This document shows, piece by piece, positions 1 through 4,858 of a stretch of 8,024 nt of DNA (position 1 is its first letter; each line of letters opens with the position of its first letter). The stretch is from SZUA-217 sp036446835 (GTDB taxonomy: Bacteria; Actinomycetota; Acidimicrobiia; Spongiisociales; ZC4RG35), in contig JAZFTT010000197.1 in assembly GCA_036446835.1 (NCBI GenBank), positions 1-8,024 of the forward strand. The letters run 5' to 3'. The position numbers and the translations under genes are program-made. The notes beneath the pieces are model-generated. The model saw only the letters and a program-made list of their open reading frames with translations, was not told the DNA's origin and did not search any database.

Positions 1-2
1 AC

Positions 3-71
3 CACGAAGAAGGTCCCGAACTGTCATGGCCGAAGGTGTACGCCTCTTGGCTGCTTGATGGTACGGAGTAA
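3..71 (+). CDS. C-terminal tail of an unknown protein (partial)
   Basis: Reading from base 3, the frame gives 22 residues ending GPELSWPKVYASWLLDGTE and then TAA at 69-71. The acidic, Trp-rich composition reads more like a real C-terminus than the other two frames here. The gene would begin left of the window. If the repeat-bounded modules are cassettes, this would be the passenger of the module ended by repeat A, with about 170 bases in between in which I see no clear gene. I do not recognise the family, and the fragment is too short to exclude a chance open frame. Confidence 0.35.
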   Translation, partial: HEEGPELSWPKVYASWLLDGTE

Positions 72-243
72 AGAACTCACCTGCGCTCCACCCAGATTCT
101 TGAGTCCAGAAATAGGAAATGGACCTGCCTTCCTTCTGGCGCCGAGAAGGTGGCGAGGCCCAAAGATTCCTAACCGAGTTACTGCTTCCGTGTTTAGCGT
201 CGCCGGAAGCGTTCACGACGTGCCTCTGATGATAGCGAGACCG

Positions 244-301
244 CGCACATAACGGCACTTATGTATCCCTCGGAGGAGCCGCACATAATGCCCAGTTGGG
301 G
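244..301 (+). repeat. Cassette-type repeat, copy A (two-part, attC-like)
   Basis: The conserved 20-mer CGCACATAACGGCACTTATG lies at 244-263. A second half, ACATAATGCC, follows at 283-292 and GTTGGGG at 295-301. GGCA-C-TTATGT (254-264) pairs with ACATAA-TGCC (283-292), leaving C258 unpaired. The intervening bases contain a small CCT/AGG hairpin. The AAC at 251-253 faces the GTT at 295-297, the layout of R'' and R' boxes in an integron attC site, but the outer arms pair poorly. Recombination function is inference. Confidence 0.7.
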
Positions 302-344
302 CCGCCGGTTTCCGGGTTTGGAGTTTTGTCGGTGGGTATGCGCC

Positions 345-350
345 TAGATT
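345..350 (+). promoter_or_regulatory. Possible -10 box for the membrane protein gene
   Basis: TAGATT fits the actinobacterial TAnnnT -10 pattern and lies 45 bases before the start codon at 396, within the 94 bases between repeat A and the gene. The nearest -35-like hexamer, TTGTCG at 326-331, is only 13 bases upstream, so the assignment is weak. It matters because a module carrying its own promoter need not be read from outside the array. Confidence 0.2.
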
Positions 351-395
351 GAGCTGTCATCACTACCCGGGATCTGGAGATCAAAAGGAGAGATG

Positions 396-1037
396 ATGGA
401 TGAGGTTCAGGCTCTTGAAGTGGGCGAGTCCCGAACCCGAGAGCAACTTCCGAAGACGCTTGGTGTGTTGTCTGGTGGCCTGACTGTCCTGGTGTTCGTC
501 ATGATCCACGACCTGTGGATCTCAGATATTTGGTTCAACATTGGACCGATGGTCTTCTCGGGTGCAGTGTGTGGTCTGGTCATTGTCTGGAGCTATAGCA
601 AGGCGGTTCCAAAGCATTCGCCGAGACGCTGGTTTGTCTACAACGGATTCAACACGGGGCTCCTTGTTGTCCTTGGCGCGGTGTCCTTCTTAGTGCTCGA
701 CCCGAAGTTCACTATGGCCGAGGCCATGGTCATGGATGACGCGCTGGCAGAGTTGATACCCCCGGCGCTTCCACTGATGATCGGGGCGATTCTGGTCGGA
801 ACACTTCTGTTGTGGTATGCGTATGGCCGAAGGAGTGGAACGCTGGTCCCGATCTTGGTGACCCAGGTTCTTCTGGTGTTCTTGGTCGGACACAATTTGG
901 CCATCCTCGGTCTAGTCGAATTGTCCGCGGATCTAGTCACTGTCTTTGGCGAGTTCATTGGTCTGACCGCGTACCTGGGCGTCGGCTTCGCTGCAGGTCT
1001 GATGCTTCTTATGCAGGTTCGCTCCAGCTTTCGTTGA
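396..1037 (+). CDS. Hypothetical six-helix integral membrane protein
   Basis: The product is a 213-residue membrane protein of unknown function. A short charged N-terminus (residues 1-19) precedes six hydrophobic segments at about 20-40, 46-66, 83-101, 123-143, 148-169 and 184-207. The intervening loops are short, with a longer acidic loop near 103-118. No catalytic or transporter motif is recognisable. ATG codons lie at 393 and 396. The strong Shine-Dalgarno AAAAGGAG at 383-390 is 5 bases from 396 but only 2 from 393, so I chose 396. The gene stands alone between repeats A and B, and a 9-bp stem starts 3 bases after its stop. It is more AT-rich than the cyclase gene at the right end, consistent with acquired DNA. 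Coding status is secure; function is unknown. Confidence 0.85.
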   Translation: MDEVQALEVGESRTREQLPKTLGVLSGGLTVLVFVMIHDLWISDIWFNIGPMVFSGAVCGLVIVWSYSKAVPKHSPRRWFVYNGFNTGLLVVLGAVSFLVLDPKFTMAEAMVMDDALAELIPPALPLMIGAILVGTLLLWYAYGRRSGTLVPILVTQVLLVFLVGHNLAILGLVELSADLVTVFGEFIGLTAYLGVGFAAGLMLLMQVRSSFR

Positions 1038-1040
1038 CCG

Positions 1041-1068
1041 TGCGCTGTTACTGGCGCCAAACAGCGCA
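1041..1068 (+). terminator. Terminator-like hairpin after the membrane protein gene
   Basis: TGCGCTGTT (1041-1049) pairs perfectly over nine bases with AACAGCGCA (1060-1068) around a ten-base loop, beginning 3 bases after the TGA stop. No T tract follows, so it is not a classical intrinsic terminator, although actinobacterial terminators often lack one. It lies just before repeat B and so inside the same module. Confidence 0.5.
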
Positions 1069-1081
1069 AGACCGCGCCACT

Positions 1082-1138
1082 CGCACATAACGGCGCTTAT
1101 GTGCTTGAGCGTTTGTGCGGTATAAGTGGCTGATGAGT
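1082..1138 (+). repeat. Cassette-type repeat, copy B
   Basis: The conserved 20-mer at 1082-1101 differs from copy A only by GGCGC for GGCAC. Two right-hand partners are possible. The first is GTTTGTGCG at 1111-1119, which pairs with CGCACA-AAC of the left arm if T1088 bulges out. The second is the diverged TATAAGTGGCTGATGAG at 1121-1137, at the same spacing as the second halves of copies A and D. The repeat runs up to or into the start of the next gene. The left half is certain; the right half is interpretation. Confidence 0.65.
1121..1126 (+). promoter_or_regulatory. Possible -10 box for a leaderless hydrolase transcript
   Basis: TATAAG ends six bases before the ATG at 1133, where transcription could begin on the A of the start codon. 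No Shine-Dalgarno precedes that ATG, which suits a leaderless mRNA, a common arrangement in actinobacteria. If correct, the repeat itself supplies the promoter of the next module. The last base is G rather than the usual T and no good -35 is seen. Confidence 0.2.
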
Positions 1139-1858
1139 GATGTTTCGGTCGATGTTGATGACCTTCGGACAGCGGATGGGCACGACTACTTCCTAGTTCG
1201 GCCCTACATGCGACCAACTGGCCCGGCCGTCATGTTTCTCCACTGGTTTGACGAAGCTCCGAATGCGAATCGGTCCCAGTTCCTCGACGAGGCGAAACTC
1301 CTCGCGGAGAAAGGCGTCGTGTCGGTCCTCCCTCAGTTGACGTTTCCCTGGTTCGGCCCTCCCACCGACTACGACAACGACTTCGGCCGGATCGTGTCCG
1401 AAGTTTCCTGGCTCCAGACGGTCCACTCCACACTCCTCGACGTGGACGGTGTTGACGCATCCCAGATCGCTGTAGTCGGCCACGACTTCGGTGCAATGTA
1501 CGGGATGCTCCTCCTCAAAGAAATCGAAGCCCGGTGTGCTGTGCTGATAGCCCCAACGCCGCGTTGGGCCGACTGGTTCCTGAGATTCTGGCGAATCAGT
1601 TCAGACCGCTTCGACTACATGAGAACCTTGGACCAGGTGGACCCGGTTCGAGCAATCTCATCTGCTGACTGCCCGGTTCTGTTTCAGTTCGGTCAGAGAG
1701 ACTTCTACATCGCCACGATGTCGGCCTTAGAACTCTTTCAAGCTGCCCGCGAACCGAAGAGAATGCTCAACTACGAGAGCGGCCACGAGATGGACCTCGA
1801 AGAGATTCGAAACGATCGCTCCGGATACATCTTCAACGTCCTCAACCTCAACTCCTAA
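1133..1858 (+). CDS. Alpha/beta hydrolase, dienelactone hydrolase-like, with Asp at the nucleophile site
   Basis: The 241-residue product has an alpha/beta-hydrolase fold of dienelactone-hydrolase size, probably cytoplasmic since no signal peptide is seen. The strand-elbow motif is VVGHDFGAMYG, placing Asp118 where most relatives carry Ser or Cys. The rest of a triad is visible as Asp190 (FGQRDFYIA) and His218 (SGHEMD). An early HWFDEAP segment (about residues 37-43) would form the oxyanion-hole region. Asp nucleophiles are known in epoxide hydrolases and haloalkane dehalogenases, but the overall look is dienelactone-hydrolase-like and the substrate is unknown. I chose ATG 1133; an in-frame GTG at 1115 inside repeat B would add six residues. 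The gene is alone between repeats B and C, so neighbours do not hint at a pathway. Confidence 0.85.
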   Translation: MSDVSVDVDDLRTADGHDYFLVRPYMRPTGPAVMFLHWFDEAPNANRSQFLDEAKLLAEKGVVSVLPQLTFPWFGPPTDYDNDFGRIVSEVSWLQTVHSTLLDVDGVDASQIAVVGHDFGAMYGMLLLKEIEARCAVLIAPTPRWADWFLRFWRISSDRFDYMRTLDQVDPVRAISSADCPVLFQFGQRDFYIATMSALELFQAAREPKRMLNYESGHEMDLEEIRNDRSGYIFNVLNLNS

Positions 1859-1868
1859 TCCCGGAAGA

Positions 1869-1881
1869 GCGTTCTCAACGC
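1869..1881 (+). terminator. Small hairpin after the hydrolase gene
   Basis: GCGTT (1869-1873) and AACGC (1877-1881) form a five-pair stem with a three-base loop, ten bases after the stop codon. No T tract follows. It is a weak candidate and could be chance. Confidence 0.25.
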
Positions 1882-1892
1882 ACCAACGCACG

Positions 1893-1912
1893 CGTACATA
1901 ACGGCACTTATG
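1893..1912 (+). repeat. Cassette-type repeat, copy C (left half only at the usual spacing)
   Basis: CGTACATAACGGCACTTATG matches copy A except C to T at the third base. No second half is present 28-40 bases downstream, where copies A, B, D and E have one. The first GTT to the right is at 2012, inside GTGCCGTTACG (2007-2017), which pairs 10 of 11 with the left arm but lies within the serine hydrolase coding region. The copy separates two convergent genes (stops at 1858 and 1931). Confidence 0.65.
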
Positions 1913-1930
1913 GGCGGCCTTGCTGGACTT

Positions 1931-3160
1931 CTACCTGTCGCCTCCTAGGTCCGAGGCGGCTCGATAGAAGGCGTCGATCCACTCGCTAGAAGCTATTCCG
2001 TAGCCGGTGCCGTTACGAACAATGATCACCCGGTTTGCTGGTGACATGTAAATGAATTGACCGTGGTCGCCTTCGGCGGCAATGTCGGGGGGTTGTCCTT
2101 CTCGTAGCTTCCCGTACCACATGTATTTGTAGTAGCCGTTGCCGTCGTCGTAGATGGACGGGCCGAAGCTGCGGGCGTAGTAGTCGGGGTTGTGTGTCGT
2201 CTCGGCGAGGGAAGTCGACTCTTCAACCCATTCGGCGGAGATGACTTGTTGGCCGTCCCAGTTTCCACCGTTGAGATACAGCCGCCCGAATTTGGCGAAG
2301 TCGATAGCCCGGGCGTTCAACCCAGCTTCCATCTTCTCGAATCCGCTCCCCTCGCTATCCAACGCCCAGGCACCGTCATATTCCATGCCTATCCGGTCCC
2401 AGAGCCGCGTTTGGGTGTAATCGGCAACAGACATGCCTGTGGTCCGTTCCAGGATCATGCCCAGCAACTGCGGGTGGTACTTGTTGTAGAGAAAGTATTG
2501 GGCGGGCGGGTCGATGATGTTGGTGTTGTTCAGCGAGATCTCCCGCTGATCCGTGTAATAGGTTGTCAACGGGTCGTCACCGTTGAAGAGAAACCACCTC
2601 AACTCCTGGTAATCCAGTCCCGACGCCATGAGAAGCAGGTCACGAATGGTGATCTTCTCGAAACCAATACTTCGATCGGCAAGCTCGGGCAGATAATCGG
2701 TGATTGCGTCATCGACGCTTCCGATGAGACCCTCGTCGATGGCGATGCCGATGAGCGCCGAGTCAAACGATTTGGCCACCGAGAACGAAGTGACCACCGA
2801 ATCGCGCCGTGTCCCGTTGAAGTAGCCCTCGTAGAGAATCTTGTCATCCTTTATGACTATGAACGCCTGAGTCTCCGCCTCCGCAAGGAACGCGTCGAGG
2901 TCTGACACACCCAAAACAGATTCAAAGGCCCCACGCACAGCGCCTTCGTTGGGGTCTTCGTCGAAGGAGAACGGTGTGGCAGAAGCGGAGAGAGAACGGA
3001 GAGGAAACATGTGGAGGTAGTCGTCCACGCTTGATTCCCTCGAAGTCAGAACACGGCCCACGTACTCCGGGGAATAGACCACTGCCCCAACAGCGACCCA
3101 AAGAAGAAGGAGGCCGGTGATCGCGCCCATGACAATTCCCAGCCGTTTCAGCCAACTCAC
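1931..3160 (-). CDS. Membrane-anchored serine hydrolase, beta-lactamase/class C family
   Basis: The 409-residue product belongs to the class C beta-lactamase/penicillin-binding-protein-like serine hydrolases (esterases, peptidases and amidases as well as beta-lactamases); the substrate is unknown. Residues 9-29 form one hydrophobic segment after WLKR, so the enzyme is probably anchored with its catalytic domain outside. Catalytic motifs are Ser127-Val-Ala-Lys130, Tyr225-Asn-Lys227 in the YxN position, and GDHGQ (His366) as the KTG-like motif. Lys replaces the usual Asn in YxN. The frame stays open up to an ATG at 3241, but that ATG lies inside repeat D with no ribosome site. GTG 3160 has AAGG nine bases upstream and gives a family-like N-terminus, so I prefer it; ATG 3130 is also possible. 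It is convergent with the alpha/beta hydrolase and alone between repeats C and D. A role in beta-lactam resistance cannot be claimed. Confidence 0.88.
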   Translation of the reverse strand: MSWLKRLGIVMGAITGLLLLWVAVGAVVYSPEYVGRVLTSRESSVDDYLHMFPLRSLSASATPFSFDEDPNEGAVRGAFESVLGVSDLDAFLAEAETQAFIVIKDDKILYEGYFNGTRRDSVVTSFSVAKSFDSALIGIAIDEGLIGSVDDAITDYLPELADRSIGFEKITIRDLLLMASGLDYQELRWFLFNGDDPLTTYYTDQREISLNNTNIIDPPAQYFLYNKYHPQLLGMILERTTGMSVADYTQTRLWDRIGMEYDGAWALDSEGSGFEKMEAGLNARAIDFAKFGRLYLNGGNWDGQQVISAEWVEESTSLAETTHNPDYYARSFGPSIYDDGNGYYKYMWYGKLREGQPPDIAAEGDHGQFIYMSPANRVIIVRNGTGYGIASSEWIDAFYRAASDLGGDR

Positions 3161-3234
3161 CGACACCAACCTTAATTGGAACACCAGGCGGGCTAGAGCC
3201 GAAAGTCCCGTCGATGAAGACGACCCCACCAAGG

Positions 3235-3290
3235 CGCACATAACGGCACTTATGCGTGCCTGCCGAGGGATACATAATGCCGGTTATGAG
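3235..3290 (+). repeat. Cassette-type repeat, copy D (best attC-like fold)
   Basis: This is the clearest two-part copy. CATAAC (3239-3244) pairs perfectly with GTTATG (3283-3288). GGCA-C-TTATG (3245-3254) pairs with CATAA-TGCC (3273-3281), leaving C3249 unpaired on the left and G3282 on the right. The loop is 3255-3272. Outer box, inner box, one extrahelical base and a terminal loop are the elements of an integron attC hairpin, here about 50 bp long. The TGA stop of the next gene begins 9 bases to the right. Confidence 0.75.
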
Positions 3291-3296
3291 TGGGGG

Positions 3297-3623
3297 TCAG
3301 GGCTTGTTGCCATCCATGTTGTTTTGGCCGTTGCCAGCCCAATTCCACCATTGGTCACAGTTTGAAACACCTGGGTCGAGACTGCCACCTTGCTTGTTGT
3401 CCTCGAGGTTTCCTGTGTCGCCAGCGAGGGGGGTTCCACCCCAGGTAGCCCGGCACTGCACCTCTGCCACGGTTCTCTCATTACCGTTGACGGGTATGCC
3501 AGGTGCTGTGTCCGAGTGTCCGGGGCTGCTGCCCGTGTCGTCCGGCGGGTGAGCCAATGCTGTCGTCGCCAAACCGAAAGTCGTAACGAGGACGATCACG
3601 ACCTGAGCCGTTCTTCTCACCAT
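3297..3623 (-). CDS. Small secreted protein of unknown function
   Basis: The 108-residue precursor starts with a clear Sec signal peptide: MVRR, a hydrophobic core to about residue 20, then ATTALA before HPPDD, with cleavage predicted near residue 24. The mature part of about 84 residues is polar, rich in Gly, Asn, Asp and Trp. It has two cysteines (VQCRATW and SNCDQWW) that could form a disulfide, and a WWNWAGNGQNN stretch near the end. I recognise no family. Shine-Dalgarno GGGAG at 3630-3634 is 6 bases before the ATG. The gene is alone between repeats D and E and transcribed against the repeat polarity. Its location outside the cell is well supported; its role is unknown. Confidence 0.75.
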   Translation of the reverse strand: MVRRTAQVVIVLVTTFGLATTALAHPPDDTGSSPGHSDTAPGIPVNGNERTVAEVQCRATWGGTPLAGDTGNLEDNKQGGSLDPGVSNCDQWWNWAGNGQNNMDGNKP

Positions 3624-3699
3624 TTCTCTCTCCCTTCAGGAATTAGGATCGTGCCTGCCAAACCTCCACACAGAGTGATACTCGATGACGGGGTGAAGG

Positions 3700-3766
3700 T
3701 GTACACAACGGCACTTATGGGCGGCTGATCCCGGCATTGCGGACCACACGTATTGCCGGCTATGGG
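3700..3766 (+). repeat. Cassette-type repeat, copy E (degenerate)
   Basis: TGTACACAACGGCACTTATG at 3700-3719 carries three changes from copy A. A second half, ACGTATTGCC, follows at 3748-3757 (8 of 10 bases like copies A and D), then GGCTATGGG, where the expected GTT reads GCT. The loop is longer than in A or D. This is the last copy in the window and the most decayed one, as expected at the distal end of a cassette array. Confidence 0.55.
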
Positions 3767-3852
3767 CGTGGGTTTGACAATCCACACGATGCGATGAGCC
3801 CTTGAGCGGCTCCGTACGCAGCCTCGTCGGACTGAGACAACCCAACCGCGAA

Positions 3853-3883
3853 GGAAACCCCCGGCCGATTACCAGGGGGTTCC
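3853..3883 (-). terminator. Terminator-like hairpin after the second small secreted gene
   Basis: GGAAACCCCC (3853-3862) pairs with GGGGGTTCC (3875-3883) with one bulged A, around a twelve-base loop. It lies 22 bases beyond the stop codon of the minus-strand gene that ends at 3905. On that strand it is followed by TTCGCGG and not a T run, so it is a likely but non-classical terminator. Confidence 0.5.
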
Positions 3884-3904
3884 CCGTCATCCCGCTGGTC
3901 TTAA

Positions 3905-4138
3905 CTAACAGCTCGTCGTACCGAACACCTTCGCCGCTTGTTGGTGTGCGCGGTGCAACCCGCGATCGTGATCCTTGACGTTTTTGTCGCTCAAGCCGAG
4001 GGTTGCCCCGTTCGCTAGCGCCTGGCAGGTTCCGTTGCCGGTCATAACAGAGCCCCTTTGGGCGGCCAGTGCAGTTGGAGCAAGCCCAACTACCGCCAAA
4101 CCGAGCAACAAGAAAAAGGCCACTAGTCGCTTCCTCAC
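3905..4138 (-). CDS. Second small secreted protein of unknown function
   Basis: The 77-residue precursor has a textbook signal peptide: a basic RKR start, the core LVAFFLLLGLAVVGLA, then PTALA before AQRG, with cleavage predicted near residue 25. The mature part of about 52 residues is rich in Ala, Gly, Asn and His, with two cysteines (NGTCQAL and the final Cys), so a single disulfide is possible. I chose GTG at 4138 because GGAG (4145-4148) is 6 bases upstream; a TTG three bases earlier sits too close. The signal peptide resembles that of the small secreted protein at 3297-3623, but the mature parts do not obviously align. No repeat lies between this gene and the rhodanese, so it may be flanking DNA or the remnant of a last module. 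Confidence 0.7.
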   Translation of the reverse strand: MRKRLVAFFLLLGLAVVGLAPTALAAQRGSVMTGNGTCQALANGATLGLSDKNVKDHDRGLHRAHQQAAKVFGTTSC

Positions 4139-4462
4139 CAAACTCTCCTTTCGGCGGCTGCCAACTCGATGTCAGGTTCCGGTAGCCGTCCGAGCCTGTG
4201 TAGGCAGGTGCGGGCTTATCGGTCAGGTTTGGGTTTTTGAGAATCGGTTTGAGTTTCCGAATACGGACCGTCGGACGCACGGGGTTTGGAGCGGTAGGGT
4301 CGTTTCTGTGAGAAGGAACGGTCGTATCAGGACTCTCAGAGAAGACCCCCGGGTTCTCGCTTCAGCCGTGCTCTTGATGTCATGCGCCAAGGAGTCCAGA
4401 CGCCCAGTGTTGGAGTCGGTCCGAACCACCGGGGTTCCATCTGCTTGGATTGCGTGTCCGTG
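4139..4462. other. Divergent intergenic region between small secreted gene and rhodanese gene
   Basis: About 320 bases separate two divergent starts, so promoters for both are expected here, though I see no convincing -35/-10 pair. GAGAA (4339-4343) and TTCTC (4354-4358) flank a GACCCCCGGG core in a small inverted repeat. A 51-codon open frame (GTG 4308 to TGA 4461-4463) overlaps the rhodanese ATG as TGATG, an arrangement seen in coupled genes. It lacks a ribosome site and a recognisable sequence, so I do not call it a gene. No copy of the cassette repeat is present. Confidence 0.5.
4143..4151 (-). promoter_or_regulatory. Ribosome binding site deciding the GTG start
   Basis: On the minus strand this reads AAAGGAGAG. 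The six-base gap from GGAG to GTG 4138, against three bases to TTG 4141, selects GTG as the start of the small secreted protein. Confidence 0.6.
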
Positions 4463-4858
4463 ATGAGTCCGGTGACGACTGGCTATGCACAGTTGGTAGC
4501 CCAAGCGGAGGCCGAGATTCGGACCCTGTCGGTGGAAGAAGCCAGGACCGCGCAGTCATCGGGGGCGCTTCTGGTGGATCTGCGAGATGTGCGGGAGATA
4601 AAGCGAGAGGGAAAGATCCCAGGCTCTTATCACGTGCCTCGAGGCATGCTCGAGTTCTGGGTCGATCCGGATTGCGAGTATCACCAAGAGGCTCTCGCGT
4701 CAGCCGATCAATTGGTGCTCTACTGCAATCTCGGTTGGCGGTCGGCGCTGGCAGCCAAGACGCTGAAGGATATGGGGTTGACGAACGTGGCGCACATTGG
4801 CGGCGGTCTCGCAGCGTGGAAGGACGAAGGTGGCCCTATCGAGGGCGACTCGACCTAG
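4463..4858 (+). CDS. Single-domain rhodanese-like sulfurtransferase
   Basis: The 131-residue product is a single rhodanese domain, the fold that carries sulfur as a persulfide on a loop cysteine. The features are LLVDLRDVREIKREGKIPG (CH2A-like start, about residues 34-52), the active-site loop with Cys88 in LYCNLGWRS, and the closing GGGLAAWKDEGGP. The cysteine is present, so it is probably catalytically competent and not one of the inactive regulatory domains. No signal peptide is seen, implying a cytoplasmic enzyme. The sulfur donor and acceptor are unknown. ATG 4463 follows GTG 4460 and gives a normal family N-terminus; the frame extends to 4382 but the extra 27 residues look non-coding. 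The ribosome site is weak. It is flanked by non-coding stretches on both sides, so likely monocistronic. Confidence 0.88.
   Translation: MSPVTTGYAQLVAQAEAEIRTLSVEEARTAQSSGALLVDLRDVREIKREGKIPGSYHVPRGMLEFWVDPDCEYHQEALASADQLVLYCNLGWRSALAAKTLKDMGLTNVAHIGGGLAAWKDEGGPIEGDST

Noticed and set aside
55..252. Open frame on the + strand ending in the TAA of repeat A
   Set aside because: No ribosome site, a Pro/Arg-rich composition without domain features, and its stop comes from the repeat itself; the frame from base 3 is the better candidate tail.
638..1069. Minus-strand open frame opposite the membrane protein gene
   Set aside because: It is the antisense of a clear six-helix coding region and its translation is low-complexity Arg/Ser/Thr/Pro sequence.
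2192..2905. Plus-strand open frame opposite the serine hydrolase gene
   Set aside because: The minus strand carries all catalytic motifs in order; the + strand reading shows no family features.
244..3766. CRISPR array
   Set aside because: Repeats are 20 bp with spacings of about 470 to 1340 bases that hold whole genes, unlike CRISPR spacers, and no cas genes are present.
244..3766. REP-type extragenic palindromes
   Set aside because: Not excluded, but constant polarity despite mixed gene direction, one gene per interval and the shared second half fit a cassette site better.
3774..3779. TTGACA as a -35 box on the + strand
   Set aside because: No -10-like hexamer lies at 16-18 bases and no + strand gene starts within the next several hundred bases.
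4308..4463. 51-codon open frame overlapping the rhodanese start as TGATG, with an LMSC lipobox-like string
   Set aside because: No Shine-Dalgarno, the hydrophobic stretch is too short for a lipoprotein signal, and the sequence is otherwise unremarkable; possibly a leader, but unsupported.
4223..4504. Minus-strand open frame across the divergent intergenic region
   Set aside because: It overlaps the rhodanese start and has no recognisable domain or ribosome site.
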